This document shows, piece after piece, positions 16,226 to 26,563 of a stretch of DNA of 64,000 nt; the first letter of the stretch is position 1; each line of letters begins with the position of its first letter. The position numbers and the translations under genes were made by a program. The notes beneath the pieces were generated by a model. The model saw only the letters and a list, made by a program, of their open reading frames with translations. It did not search any database and was not told the origin of the DNA. Source of the stretch: an uncultured Flavobacteriaceae bacterium (GTDB lineage: Bacteria > Bacteroidota > Bacteroidia > Flavobacteriales > Flavobacteriaceae); the NCBI GenBank assembly GCA_947494695.1, contig CANLWB010000008.1, positions 248,001 to 312,000 on the forward strand. Direction: 5' to 3'.

Positions 16226-17095
16226 ATGAAAAAACCTTTATTAGTATGCTTAGTTAGCCTTTATTCAGTCGCTTATATGTTTGGTCAGGATCTAACTATT
16301 CCTCCAAAAAATTATGTTGATTCTGTTAACATAGATAAAGCTGTTGTTAGGAACAACGCCAAATTCCCGTTATCTGATCAATCGAATACCAAACAATGGA
16401 CATTATTAAAAAGATACTCTGACGAATTTGATGGTAATACGTTAAATGAGAGAACATGGTATCCAAATAATCCAAAATGGAAAGGTAGACCTCCCACTTA
16501 CTTTCATGGTTCTAATGTTAGTCTGGAACAAGGTGAACTTGTAATACGGGTGAACCAGCATGGTAACGAAAAGATACCTGCGAAGTATACCCATTCCACT
16601 GGTTTTATAAAAAGTAAAAAGAAGTTTTTATATGGTTACTTTGAGGCCGAGCTTAAATTAATGGATGCTCCTTGGGTTTCAGGGTTTTGGATGACCAACG
16701 TAGGTCAGGATTGGTGGACTGAGATTGATATTTGTGAAAATGCTCCAGGCTTGCATTATAACAGGCATGATCTTAATTCTAATATTCATGTGTTTAGAGC
16801 CCCTAAGAATAAGGGGAATATAAAAAAACACTTTTCCAGGACGAAAAAGTACTATTTCCCAAAAGAATTGCAAGCCAATTATCACGTGTGGGGCCTAGAG
16901 TGGACTCCTAAATTTATTCGCTTCTATATAGACGGTATCTTATTTAGAGAGGCCAAAAACACCCATTGGCACCAACCTCTGGAAATTAACTTTAATTGTG
17001 AATCCAATAAGTGGTTTGGCGCCCTTCCTGATGATAATCGCCTGAATGGAACATACCATGTGAAGTATTTTCGCGTTTGGAAACAAAAACCGTAA
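16226..17095 (+). CDS. GH16 beta-porphyranase/beta-agarase-like enzyme
   Basis: A 289-residue secreted endo-hydrolase. I use the ATG at 16226 (MKKPLLVCLVSLYSVAYMFG signal peptide); an in-frame ATG at 16214 is possible. The catalytic motif ExDxxE is WWTEIDICENAP, with Glu166 as nucleophile, Asp168 and Glu171 as acid/base. LYGYFEAELKLMDAPWVSGFWM and the YHVWGLEWTPKFIRFYIDG strand are typical of GH16 galactan-cleaving members. It would cut agar or porphyran chains outside the cytoplasm. Porphyranase is favoured over agarase because of the P450 neighbours, but the substrate-binding residues that separate them were not compared. There are no accessory binding modules or sorting domain. Confidence 0.88.
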   Translation: MKKPLLVCLVSLYSVAYMFGQDLTIPPKNYVDSVNIDKAVVRNNAKFPLSDQSNTKQWTLLKRYSDEFDGNTLNERTWYPNNPKWKGRPPTYFHGSNVSLEQGELVIRVNQHGNEKIPAKYTHSTGFIKSKKKFLYGYFEAELKLMDAPWVSGFWMTNVGQDWWTEIDICENAPGLHYNRHDLNSNIHVFRAPKNKGNIKKHFSRTKKYYFPKELQANYHVWGLEWTPKFIRFYIDGILFREAKNTHWHQPLEINFNCESNKWFGALPDDNRLNGTYHVKYFRVWKQKP

Positions 17096-17422
17096 CACTA
17101 ATGTATTTGTTACTTGCTGTAAGCCGGCGGTCAAGCCCAGTAGATTCGCTTCCTTATTATACTTAGCCCAATATTTACTTTTTTGAGGCTCGACTTTCTT
17201 AAAGACATGGGTTATGCCCTTATGAGACTTATCGAAAGCATGTTATTTCAAGAATAGTGATAGTATATAAAATGGCGAAGTAAAATAAGACATATTGAAA
17301 TCCTTTAAAAATGGGTTCTGGATACTTGTCTTGCCGACAAGGCAGGTATCGAGGACTAATGTCCTCAAAGTCTACCGACTTTGAGGAACGAGAAGGAATG
17401 ACAAATTTTACTCAAAAACGTT
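17096..17422. other. Gap between GH16 and the CIS operon
   Basis: There is no credible coding region. The right half carries two hairpins: CTTGTC-5-GACAAG (17325-17341) and TCCTCAAAGT-6-ACTTTGAGGA (17362-17387). The second resembles a repeat found upstream of the CIS operon (40354-40379). Confidence 0.6.
17325..17387. repeat. Composite hairpin repeat at the 3' end of the CIS operon
   Basis: Two stem-loops lie in tandem. The second has perfect 10-bp arms and a six-base loop (17362-17371 / 17378-17387). Fourteen consecutive bases (AATGTCCTCAAAGT, 17358-17371) recur at 40350-40363 in the same orientation. It may double as a terminator for the CIS or GH16 transcript, or be a dispersed intergenic element. 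Confidence 0.6.
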
Positions 17423-17812
17423 CTAACCATCATTGGTTTGTTCCTGTCCGGGTGAAGTAATAGAAATCTCGCCCTCCCACATACATTCGCAAGTGCTACT
17501 AGCATCTATTACCGTAATGTTATTTATCGACACATCTTCAATTTCAGATTCCCAAGGTGTTGTGGTTGCGGGAACACAGGGCATAGGGGTTAAAACACCC
17601 TGAGCTGCTGTTGTCGCTGTTTCTACCTCTGGATTTGTAAGTGAAGAACACATACCAAAAGACATGATATTTTCTAAAGGCACATAATCCATAATCGTGG
17701 CGGCCGGCATATCGCTTGTATTCACTTTATTGGTTGGTAATATGGTTAATTCTGATGGCGCGTCTCCAAATGTACATGAAAGCACGGCTCCACTGCATAC
17801 TTGTAATCCCAT
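17423..17812 (-). CDS. PAAR-like (DUF4280) spike-tip protein of the CIS
   Basis: A 129-residue protein of the DUF4280/PAAR-like family. It opens MGLQVCSGAVLSCTFG, continues with a PSELTILPTNKV strand, has PCVPATTTPW in the middle and ends with an SSTCECMWEGEISITSPGQ block; the cysteines at both ends fit the small metal-binding cone that caps VgrG-type spikes. It corresponds to the Afp10 position of antifeeding-prophage-like systems. It is the last gene of the CIS operon, six bases after the ATPase. No C-terminal toxin extension is present. Confidence 0.85.
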   Translation of the reverse strand: MGLQVCSGAVLSCTFGDAPSELTILPTNKVNTSDMPAATIMDYVPLENIMSFGMCSSLTNPEVETATTAAQGVLTPMPCVPATTTPWESEIEDVSINNITVIDASSTCECMWEGEISITSPGQEQTNDG

Positions 17813-17818
17813 AATATT

Positions 17819-19159
17819 TTAATTTAATGTTTTATTTGATTTATGATATTCTCGCTTAATTCCGGTAATAATATCGTTTACACTAGTTCTTTTTTCTCCT
17901 TCATTTGCAGCTTTCACTGCACAATACCGGAGTACATTAATCATTTCCCCTCCAGACAACTCATAATCTCTGGCTATTTGATCCAGGGCTTCTGCACCTT
18001 CTTTGACTTCGAAAACCTCGCCTATCATTTTTTTCCATAGCAGTTTGCGTTCTCTATATTTTGGTTTTGGAAAATCGATGGTATTTTGAAAACGCCTTAA
18101 AAAAGCATCGTCTATATTGGTTTGTAAATTGGTAGCCAAAATCACCAGTCCGTCAAAATCTTCAATCCGTTGTAGTAAATAGGCAACTTCCTGATTAGCA
18201 TGACGGTCGTTAGATGAGTTTGTTTGAGTTCGCTTACTAAACAAGGCATCGGCTTCGTCAAAAAATAAAATCCATGACTTTGATGTCGCTTCGTCAAATA
18301 ACCTGCCCAGATTTTTTTCTGTCTCTCCAATATATTTTGAGACCACCATAGAGAGGTCTATTCTAAAAACAGGTTTATTCGTGGCTTTCCCAAGTAATGT
18401 TGCGGCCAAGGTTTTCCCAGTTCCGGGAGCGCCATAGAACAACACCTTATATCCAGGTTTTAAGGTTTTATCCATTTGCCATGTGTGCAAAATAAGATTG
18501 CTATGCTTAAGCCAGGATTGAACTTCATTGAGTTGATTCTTTATCTGATCTTCCAAAATAAGATCGTCCCATGATAATTTGGTTGTAATTTCCTTGGCTG
18601 GGAACTTAGAATTATAAGCCGGCAAATAAGGTTCATCACTAATAATGCTACTTAAATATTCTTCGGATAATCTGAGTTTTTCATGAAGTCCAACAGGGTA
18701 ATTATCAGAATATAAAATGCCTTCTTTGTAAAGGATATGATGTTTACGCATGGCCTTTATAAAAGCGAGGCGTTTTTGTATATCTTTCGCGCCTCCCAAT
18801 ATAAAACAGGCGGTTTCTAAAGTTGGGACAAACCCATACTGTTTTTCGGTTTTAACACCTCCAAATTCTGAGAACTCGCAATCTAAATTCTTGTTTTTAA
18901 TTAAAAACACATCTAAACATTGCGGTTTAACTAAGGGTGCCAGAGCAAGAGCCAGCAGTATGCGTTCTTCGAATTCGAAATTATATTTGTTAAGTAATTT
19001 TGCATAGCCCGAATCTTCATGTCTTAATACCGGTGGTTCTAATGCTCTTACATCACTATAATTGCACTCATTTTCAAAATACAAGATTAAGGCCGTATCT
19101 ATAACCGCTTCCAACCATGCTATTTCTTGTTGTAACAGCATAACGTCTTGTTGTTCCAT
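17819..19159 (-). CDS. AAA+ ATPase of the CIS (Afp15-like)
   Basis: A 446-residue ATPase. Walker A is GAPGTGKT (243-250), Walker B is ILFFDEAD (297-303), and RRFQNTIDFPKP carries the arginine region. The N-terminal half is the variable domain found in CIS-associated ATPases. I chose the ATG at 19159 because it overlaps the stop of the tape measure-type gene as TAATG; in-frame ATGs at 19171 and 19198 would give longer overlaps. In eCIS this ATPase is needed for particle assembly but is not part of the mature particle. Confidence 0.9.
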   Translation of the reverse strand: MEQQDVMLLQQEIAWLEAVIDTALILYFENECNYSDVRALEPPVLRHEDSGYAKLLNKYNFEFEERILLALALAPLVKPQCLDVFLIKNKNLDCEFSEFGGVKTEKQYGFVPTLETACFILGGAKDIQKRLAFIKAMRKHHILYKEGILYSDNYPVGLHEKLRLSEEYLSSIISDEPYLPAYNSKFPAKEITTKLSWDDLILEDQIKNQLNEVQSWLKHSNLILHTWQMDKTLKPGYKVLFYGAPGTGKTLAATLLGKATNKPVFRIDLSMVVSKYIGETEKNLGRLFDEATSKSWILFFDEADALFSKRTQTNSSNDRHANQEVAYLLQRIEDFDGLVILATNLQTNIDDAFLRRFQNTIDFPKPKYRERKLLWKKMIGEVFEVKEGAEALDQIARDYELSGGEMINVLRYCAVKAANEGEKRTSVNDIITGIKREYHKSNKTLN

Positions 19160-22100
19160 TAATTTCTCCATATCACATGAATTAACTTTTTCATCCAACT
19201 TAATTTTAATGTTCCAATACCCCAGGGGATGTGATCCAATAGCATATCAAAGGTCTTTTCTTCGACACTCAATGTGTAACTATCTTCTTCTATATTAAGA
19301 CTTCCGTCTCGGCAAAGGAATGTCTCTCGCAATCCTTCAACCGAAGTGTTCCCAATAGTACTCCATTGTGCAATTACAGCTTTTAGAAGACTCTCCACCA
19401 GCTCCTTTTCTTCAGGGGTTATTGCTATATGTTTTTCAATGGTGTCCTGAATGGACATGCCACAAATAATTTTGTTGAGCGCCAGATTTTGCTCCTCTGC
19501 TCCTTCCTTCCCAGTTACTGCATATTGCAACACGTGCACCGCTTTTTGAGCGCTACTATCATCTTTAAATTTCCCATCTTCTAATACCCCCAATCGCTCG
19601 AATAGCATAGGAATGAAAGGGCTTAAAATCACCATTCCGGCATTAGAAACATAAATAGATTCTCCTATAACTTCTTCTTTTTCTTCTATAACAGCAGCAT
19701 CATTTTTAATGTGCTCCTCATCATTGTTCATAAGATGCTCTACGTCCTGAATTATTTCTGTTGTGTCGTTCGAAATATTTAATGTATCTGCACGAAACGC
19801 ACCCGAAACTATGGTCTCGGGGAATTGTGATATGCTTTTATAAAGTATAACACTCCAATCTTTGGTGATCCACTGCTTTGGTTTATCCATAGCTATTTTA
19901 AGCAATGTAAACTCAACAACATGTTTCCAAACGATTTGGTACTGAGATCCTGAAAATTGTTTACGTAATTTTTCAAGTAAAATTAGAATATTGGAAAAGC
20001 GCGATTGTTCGGCTTCTGATAAAAAACATCTGATAAATTCAATATGTTCCTTATGATCCAACCTTTCTATAATTTGTTTTCTAAATGATGTTCGTTTTAA
20101 ATAAAAGTATAATGCTTTTGGAGTTTTTACCGAAATAGCCTTAAGAACGGGTAAAACTTCTTTTTTGGAAGTATCATTGAAGACCTGCTCCCAATCTTTT
20201 TTATAGCTCGTAAGCTGTTCTAATTTTTTTAACGTTTTAGCAGCGTTTAAATTTGATTTTAGAGCATTACTTAACCACTGTGATACATCTTTTGCCAAGC
20301 GTGATTTTGCATCAACATCGTTAAGTTTTTCCCATATTAAAACCTTAATATCTAAAGCGTCCAATCGATATGTTTTTGCCATGTATTCTATTAAATGGCT
20401 TGTTAATGCTACCGCACTTATCCCTTGGTCTTTATGTATCTCGTTAAGTATTACACATCGAATGTCATACTTCTGTTGTGAAGACACGCTACGAATTCCC
20501 GAAATGCTCTTCTCGATTAAGTCATCGATTATTGTTTTAATGGTAATTATTGAGGTGCTTAGCGTCGGACACATCTGTTTAATAAGGATTTCATAAGCGG
20601 GGTCCTCTATAAATCGAATAAGCTTTCCCTGACCTTTTGCTTCAAGAAACCAGGTTTTAAAATGATCTGGAAAGGCAGCAATTACTTCAGCAAAATAGTC
20701 CCGAAGTTCTTTTATAGATTCACCGTGATTCCACCACGGTAATTTACCATGAATGCACACGTACTGCACAACGTCTCGTTTGTAGGTTCTGCTCTTTTTA
20801 TTAGCAACTGTTGCGTTTTTATAAAATTCCTGATCTTTAAGAATGCCTTTTAAAATATTGTAATCTTCCCCATATGGAATTTGATCTTGTAACTGTGACA
20901 ACACTAACTTCCTTGACATACCGTGCTTCTTGGAAAACACTTCTATTAATTGCGAAACACTTTGGGTCAAGCGACTTCCCGTTCGTTTATGGAACTGTTC
21001 GTATATACGTTCTATAAGGGCATATAATATGGAATTTGAAATACTTTTATCCGGTTTATTTTTGACTTCTGAAAGATGGTATGTTTTTTTCACACCTTCT
21101 TTGATACCCTCTTTAATAACACCATCAACACCCAACTTGTCCATGATGTGCTCCAACTGAGACATTATTAAATCTACAGGTTCTGCTTTATCAGAAAGTT
21201 CCTTTTTTCGTTCTTCTACCCATTGAACAATGTCCCGCTTCGTATACCCCTTCGTTGAAGTACAAACATTTAATAACAACAGCACCATCTGTAACGATAC
21301 TTCTTTTATATCTATGCTTTGAAGGAATTGTTGAAATTCTAATAGGGTAATGGTATGACCTTTATGATGTTCTAAATAAATCTTCTTTGATAATTTAAAA
21401 ATAGACGGCTCTATATGTAGCGATTTTGGCCTTAAATACTCGCCGGTATAAACCATACTCATTTCTCTAATATAAGCCCTTAACGTTTCCTGATTGTTTA
21501 AGCTTATTTTGTGCTCAAACATGTCTAACACTTTAACAAAGGCTTTATCTATTTCTGTATGCTCTATAATAGCATTTAAAAACGCTATAAGATTATTAAC
21601 AGGGGTATTCGATCGCATAAGATATGCTCTTAGGCATATTTCACCCAGTCGTTTTTCAGCGGTTTGCAAAGTCGAAGAGATTATATTCTCCCGATTTGCC
21701 AATGCCCCTATTTGTTTAAGAAAAAGCGCAAACGCTCTTAGAGTTTTATTGGGAGATTTAACCACAATATGATTAAGCACGCTATCTGGAAACCTATCAA
21801 CCCAAAGACCAACATGCTCTACATCAGAAATATGCGCATCAAAAAAAACATAAAATGCTGTTGAATTCTGCATAATATGAGCTTCAATATTTTCATAAAA
21901 CACTTTGTATGACCCCCATTTGTTATTCGCTGGCAAGGAATTATACGTTAAATAGTGTTTTAGAAGTTCAATAAACTTTAAAGGATTATTCTCTTCAAAT
22001 TCAAAATCGGAAACTGCCTTTACATACGCTTCTTCCTCCTCCTCCTGCAACATGATTAGCAACTTCTCGAAATCAATAATTCGAGATTCTTTATTTTGGC

Positions 22101-22908
22101 GACTTTTAACTCCCAAAACCATCATATGCAATAAACTTTTGTATGTTAACCTATATTTCTGAGCTATTTTACGAATCAGGTATTGCAGAAAGTTCTTTTG
22201 GTTAGAATAACTTCTTACTTCAATGAATATATAGGCTAGAGTGATTTCCCAAATGGCATTTCTAAAACTCCCAGAGCCAACTTCTATTAACTTGTACGCC
22301 TTCTGCTGATCTACAATATGTTTGCGATATTGATTAATGTGAGTCGCCTCATTCTCTACCGTTGCAACGACTATATGTTCTAAAAACTCGTCATCCAACT
22401 GGGTGATTAAACGCTTACGAATCGTTTCTTTTCGCCCTAGGTCCTTTAACAGGTCGACTAATCCCTTTTTGTTTTTTTGAAGTAACGCTTTAAATAGTTC
22501 AATAGGTTTATCAGACATCGAAGTATTCCATTCTACATATCCGTTTTTAAGAAAAAATTCAAACTGCTCAATGCGCTTATCGTAAAGTTTTTTACGTTTT
22601 CCCACTTTTAAGGCACCACCCTCATAACTACTGCTTCTAAAAAAATTAGTTAATGCTTCTTCAACCCTATATTCCAATTCTCTTTCAAAACCAGTACTAG
22701 AAACACTTCCCAGATCTAACACAACCTCATCAAACTGATCTAAATATTCGATGTTATCGAATCGATCCATCACGTTTTGTAAAACATGTTGAATCCTGTG
22801 TTCCTGGAGCCTGCTCACTTTAGATTGGTAGGCATATGCTTCCTCTTTATGGTCTAACGTAATTTCGTAACGTTGACTTTTAATAATATGTGTTTGTGCA
22901 TGTTTCAC
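19159..22908 (-). CDS. CIS tape measure-type protein (Afp14 position)
   Basis: A 1,249-residue, mostly helical protein starting with GTG at 22908, overlapping the previous stop as GTGA. The N terminus (THIIKSQRYEITLDHKEEAY, then FDEVVLDLGSV) is that of the Bacteroidota 'contractile injection system tape measure' family; the C terminus has an AGMVILSPFIPMLFERLGVL block also typical of it. Repeated helical units fill the middle. By position between baseplate and ATPase it matches Afp14, expected to set sheath length from inside the tube. The family is confident from its termini; the length-setting role is by analogy. Confidence 0.85.
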   Translation of the reverse strand: MKHAQTHIIKSQRYEITLDHKEEAYAYQSKVSRLQEHRIQHVLQNVMDRFDNIEYLDQFDEVVLDLGSVSSTGFERELEYRVEEALTNFFRSSSYEGGALKVGKRKKLYDKRIEQFEFFLKNGYVEWNTSMSDKPIELFKALLQKNKKGLVDLLKDLGRKETIRKRLITQLDDEFLEHIVVATVENEATHINQYRKHIVDQQKAYKLIEVGSGSFRNAIWEITLAYIFIEVRSYSNQKNFLQYLIRKIAQKYRLTYKSLLHMMVLGVKSRQNKESRIIDFEKLLIMLQEEEEEAYVKAVSDFEFEENNPLKFIELLKHYLTYNSLPANNKWGSYKVFYENIEAHIMQNSTAFYVFFDAHISDVEHVGLWVDRFPDSVLNHIVVKSPNKTLRAFALFLKQIGALANRENIISSTLQTAEKRLGEICLRAYLMRSNTPVNNLIAFLNAIIEHTEIDKAFVKVLDMFEHKISLNNQETLRAYIREMSMVYTGEYLRPKSLHIEPSIFKLSKKIYLEHHKGHTITLLEFQQFLQSIDIKEVSLQMVLLLLNVCTSTKGYTKRDIVQWVEERKKELSDKAEPVDLIMSQLEHIMDKLGVDGVIKEGIKEGVKKTYHLSEVKNKPDKSISNSILYALIERIYEQFHKRTGSRLTQSVSQLIEVFSKKHGMSRKLVLSQLQDQIPYGEDYNILKGILKDQEFYKNATVANKKSRTYKRDVVQYVCIHGKLPWWNHGESIKELRDYFAEVIAAFPDHFKTWFLEAKGQGKLIRFIEDPAYEILIKQMCPTLSTSIITIKTIIDDLIEKSISGIRSVSSQQKYDIRCVILNEIHKDQGISAVALTSHLIEYMAKTYRLDALDIKVLIWEKLNDVDAKSRLAKDVSQWLSNALKSNLNAAKTLKKLEQLTSYKKDWEQVFNDTSKKEVLPVLKAISVKTPKALYFYLKRTSFRKQIIERLDHKEHIEFIRCFLSEAEQSRFSNILILLEKLRKQFSGSQYQIVWKHVVEFTLLKIAMDKPKQWITKDWSVILYKSISQFPETIVSGAFRADTLNISNDTTEIIQDVEHLMNNDEEHIKNDAAVIEEKEEVIGESIYVSNAGMVILSPFIPMLFERLGVLEDGKFKDDSSAQKAVHVLQYAVTGKEGAEEQNLALNKIICGMSIQDTIEKHIAITPEEKELVESLLKAVIAQWSTIGNTSVEGLRETFLCRDGSLNIEEDSYTLSVEEKTFDMLLDHIPWGIGTLKLSWMKKLIHVIWRN

Positions 22909-25775
22909 ACGTTGTCTTGTTGCTCGATTAATCGTTGTAGTATCACGACGAGTTCGTATGCAAGATCCATAAGCTTTTCGTCCTCGCCATCAACCGGTAA
23001 TTGCTCCAACCATTTAAAATAATGTATTTCGAACGTCTTAAGGTTTTCATAGTTCAACCAATGAATATCGTATTTAATATGAATGGGGAATTGTTCGTAT
23101 ATCGTGTTTTCGAACATTCTTCTAAAGTTTTCACTTTGAAAACGAACGGGCCAGGAAGGTGCGATAAATGTTGATTGAAACGAAAAGAAATCCTCATTGA
23201 TTATTGGTTTTCCGTTTCCGTAATTTACATGACAGCAAACAATAGATTCCAGCTCTTCGATGTCCACCTTAGCACCTATTCCCTTTAAAATTTCTATTTC
23301 TTTTTTAAGTGCGTCCTCAGACTGGTATTGATTTTCAGAAACCAGCAGTACGTTCTTTTCGGTCATCGTTTCTACCATCAGACTAATCTCTAAGCTATAT
23401 CCTGTATTTTTATGGATAATCGCATATTCCAAGGTACCGAGAGACAACTGATCTATAAAACCGATAATGATATCGTTTCGTTCCTGACAAGACATCCAGT
23501 GGTTATGCTTAAGTTTTAGGTTTGATTCTAATACCGGAAGTCTTGAGAGGTCTATTTGAAACCCATAGTGAGCTGCTTTATACGGTGGTAATAGTAACAA
23601 GTGTTCCACCATGAAAAAGCCTTCACTTTCTTGATTTAATGTCACCAGTGTTTCTACAGCTTTTTGAATTTCCTTAGATGCGCCATGGCGACTTTTTGCA
23701 AGAAAGGCTATATTATATTCCTGACTCGAATTCTTATAAAGTACGTAGTATTGATATTTCTCTGTTCCTTTTTTAATTTCATAATTACTGGCAATGACTC
23801 CATTTTTTAGTACGTCTTTGAAGACCGTCTCCCGATCTCCCATATAATGCATCGCACTACTAAGGTCTTTTTCCAGTGTTTCATCAACAATCACTTCCTC
23901 AATCTCTATGGTTTCGATGTTCTCCTCGGGAATATAAATAGCTTTAATGTTAACCTGCACTTCCAGGGTTATGGGGCTAATTTTTATTTCGGAATCCTCA
24001 ACCCCCTGTACCAGTGATTTGATTTTATAATCGTGAATATCCATTAAGATAGCCAGTTTGCGCAGTATCCCTGGAATAAGCTGAATATCCTGTCCGACCT
24101 CTGACTCATTATAATTGAACGACCTTGCCCGTCCATAGCTAATAGATCCGTATTCCCGAACCAATTCGCGTTTCGATGCCAATAACTTTTTCTCAAAATC
24201 TTCATTCACCAATATGGCACCGTAACTATTACTGTTTATTTTTCGAAGCGCATATGTTTGGAAGGTTTCATTAAACCTGGCCAACAAATGATTCGCAATA
24301 TGATCATATCGTACCAGGGCCTCATTATCGAAGGTATTATTTATGGTATCTAATACTTGTTTCCATATCTCCAAATCAAAATCTTTTTCTGCCGGTTTTA
24401 TTAAATCCTGCAGTTCTTCTACATCGGGTAACACTTTTGTAAAGTAGGACACTTGATTGTTATCTTTCACATCATACAGCGTATAAATATTATTTAGCTG
24501 GGTTAGAAAGTTTAGCATAACCTGATCGAAAGGCATTAAATAGGCCTGCAACTGCTTTACCTGTGCTCGGCGTAATTCTGTAGCCTCACTACCCAGCCCT
24601 CGATCTCCTATGCCATAGAGTTCTGGAAGTTGCTTTCTTACTGGAAAGTAAGAGACCATATCGAGATAAACGCCTTCTGGAATGGTTATCTTATTTAAAG
24701 CATCGGAAGCCTCTTTAAATCCACCATAGTTTAAAGCTCTTATAAATGCCAATTGTTTCTTGGTTTCCTTGAGATCGGGTTGAAATAGCGTATTGGAATT
24801 TTGAAAAATAATGTGTCTGTTCGATTTGGGAAATGAGACCATCACGTTCGTATTTTTAGGCACCTTAAAACGGTCGCGAATCTCGACTGTTTTTTCAGAA
24901 TCAGACGTTTTATATTGCAAAAAGAAATCATTAACACTTACTATGCCTGCTATTTGAGTAATGATTTTTAGGATATCTGAAATTACAATTTCCTCCAATG
25001 GATTCTTAAGATCTTCATCTAAAATAAACCCCTGAAACAGCTTTGGCCCATTAAAAATGGTATTAACTGGTATATTTTTTTGTTGAAGCTCCCATAAGGA
25101 ATAGTACTTCACATCGGGAGCAAGATAATCGTTTACCTTATTAAAAATTCGTGCTAAAACTTCCTCACCATTCACACTACTAGAAAGTGTAATATTTAAA
25201 CTCATGGTAAGTCGTAGTGGCTTGTAAATTTCCACATCGTAAATATCTTCACATAAATTTCTATTGGAATTATAGATCTCTTTTAATTCTTTGATAATTC
25301 TTTCATTATCATTCGCATCTTCGTCGGCATCTGTTTTATACTGATACTTTTCAACAAACACATGTAGTAACCCCTTAATATTGCTAACATCTCTGGAATA
25401 ATTATCTACTGGATAAACCCATACATTTTTAACATTTACGATTTGATCGATCCATATTTTTCTATAATCGGAAAAGGAAACAGGGCATGTTGTTAAAATA
25501 TCTGAGGCAATAAAAAAGCCATTATCTCCCGATTGTAATGTTTCTCCCTTAGATTTAATTAAGATATCCTCAATAGGCGCCTGTGTCTTATGTGCCAATT
25601 CTGTAATGGCATATACTAAGCTTTCTAAAATGGTTACTCCAGGGTCATGTTCGTTGTAATCGGTCCAGATACCGCTGCTCAACTTTTGGACAATCTCCAA
25701 AGCCTCCAGGTGCAGTGTTTCGTAAAGTCCACTGCCTTCCTTTTTTTTATTAATATACCCTTTTATGTTGTTCAT
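22905..25775 (-). CDS. CIS baseplate component (Afp12-like)
   Basis: A 956-residue protein. Residues 28-60 contain the baseplate-J-like opening (LSSGIWTDYNEHDPGVTILESL), the counterpart of the phage gp6/J signature in which an 'HDPGvTllE' stretch precedes a helix. The remainder is large and beta-rich with little low complexity. It lies 12 bases after the fibre gene and overlaps the tape measure gene by four bases. It should form, with the 1,219-residue partner, the wedges around the spike hub. Confidence 0.85.
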   Translation of the reverse strand: MNNIKGYINKKKEGSGLYETLHLEALEIVQKLSSGIWTDYNEHDPGVTILESLVYAITELAHKTQAPIEDILIKSKGETLQSGDNGFFIASDILTTCPVSFSDYRKIWIDQIVNVKNVWVYPVDNYSRDVSNIKGLLHVFVEKYQYKTDADEDANDNERIIKELKEIYNSNRNLCEDIYDVEIYKPLRLTMSLNITLSSSVNGEEVLARIFNKVNDYLAPDVKYYSLWELQQKNIPVNTIFNGPKLFQGFILDEDLKNPLEEIVISDILKIITQIAGIVSVNDFFLQYKTSDSEKTVEIRDRFKVPKNTNVMVSFPKSNRHIIFQNSNTLFQPDLKETKKQLAFIRALNYGGFKEASDALNKITIPEGVYLDMVSYFPVRKQLPELYGIGDRGLGSEATELRRAQVKQLQAYLMPFDQVMLNFLTQLNNIYTLYDVKDNNQVSYFTKVLPDVEELQDLIKPAEKDFDLEIWKQVLDTINNTFDNEALVRYDHIANHLLARFNETFQTYALRKINSNSYGAILVNEDFEKKLLASKRELVREYGSISYGRARSFNYNESEVGQDIQLIPGILRKLAILMDIHDYKIKSLVQGVEDSEIKISPITLEVQVNIKAIYIPEENIETIEIEEVIVDETLEKDLSSAMHYMGDRETVFKDVLKNGVIASNYEIKKGTEKYQYYVLYKNSSQEYNIAFLAKSRHGASKEIQKAVETLVTLNQESEGFFMVEHLLLLPPYKAAHYGFQIDLSRLPVLESNLKLKHNHWMSCQERNDIIIGFIDQLSLGTLEYAIIHKNTGYSLEISLMVETMTEKNVLLVSENQYQSEDALKKEIEILKGIGAKVDIEELESIVCCHVNYGNGKPIINEDFFSFQSTFIAPSWPVRFQSENFRRMFENTIYEQFPIHIKYDIHWLNYENLKTFEIHYFKWLEQLPVDGEDEKLMDLAYELVVILQRLIEQQDNV

Positions 25776-25787
25776 TAAATATAGTTC

Positions 25788-26543
25788 CTATTGATTAAAT
25801 AGATCCAGGACGCCATTATCCCATAATTTGGTAATATGAAAATGTATCACTTGCGAATTCCCATAATTAGATCGTGTTTTTAGTTGCAACTTAAAATTGT
25901 ATGTTGTTCCCGAAAAACGTATGTCTATTTTGTTCCAAAACCACCCGTAATGTGCCTGGGTTTTTCGAATCTTATGGTGAGATTTACCAAACGTACTTAA
26001 GGCATGCGCATGTAATAATGCATATTTACCAGTCTTTTCTTTCCCTACCTGGGCGAGCACTTCAAAGGCCACACAACCATCTAAATGTGTAAGGATGTCA
26101 TGCCAATTACCATCTGCAGGTACCGATGCCAGTTTATAGGTTCCTATGCGCGTATTTGTACCTAAAACTCCGTCAACTTCTAAAGTTGTTTTTGGGGTCT
26201 TTGTCCCAATGCCTACATGTCCTGTTTTTTGAAAATGTATCACATTGGTAGCCTCTGTCTTTGTTACCGGTGCAATTATGGATAACCCCTTGTCTTCTTC
26301 TTCATCAAGAGTTACACTCCATTGCGGAAGTTCATCTTCTATACTTTCAAAAACACTTAATACACGATCTGATTCTTTTCCCTCGGGAGATAGCATTAAC
26401 CCATCTTCCATATTTTTTGAAATGCCATCATCTAACTTGTTTATAGTAGAATCTATCAAGCTTGAAAAGTTACTTTCCTTGGGTCTTGCTCCTGCTTTAA
26501 ATAATGTTTTAAGACTTTGTCTGTTTAATAACTTGATTTTCAT
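25788..26543 (-). CDS. CIS tail-fibre-like protein (Afp13 position)
   Basis: A 251-residue protein. The N-terminal part (LNRQSLKTLFKAGARPKESN, then a FSSLIDSTINKLDDG helix) is a module seen in Bacteroidota tail-fibre proteins, and HVGIGTKTPKTTLEVDG at about 108-124 is the beta-repeat signature common in fibres. The C-terminal 130 residues form a compact beta-rich domain that could bind a receptor. At 251 residues it is far shorter than the long, phage-fibre-like Afp13, so target binding may use a short or flexible fibre. It sits between the two large baseplate genes. Confidence 0.7.
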   Translation of the reverse strand: MKIKLLNRQSLKTLFKAGARPKESNFSSLIDSTINKLDDGISKNMEDGLMLSPEGKESDRVLSVFESIEDELPQWSVTLDEEEDKGLSIIAPVTKTEATNVIHFQKTGHVGIGTKTPKTTLEVDGVLGTNTRIGTYKLASVPADGNWHDILTHLDGCVAFEVLAQVGKEKTGKYALLHAHALSTFGKSHHKIRKTQAHYGWFWNKIDIRFSGTTYNFKLQLKTRSNYGNSQVIHFHITKLWDNGVLDLFNQ

Positions 26544-26563
26544 ACGACGTGCTTATAAAAGGG

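Noticed and set aside
16214-17095. GH16 as a kappa- or iota-carrageenase
   Set aside because: Iota-carrageenases are beta-helix proteins, and the neighbouring P450, L-galactonate genes and GH2 point to agar/porphyran; carrageenan genes such as anhydro-D-galactosidases are not seen.
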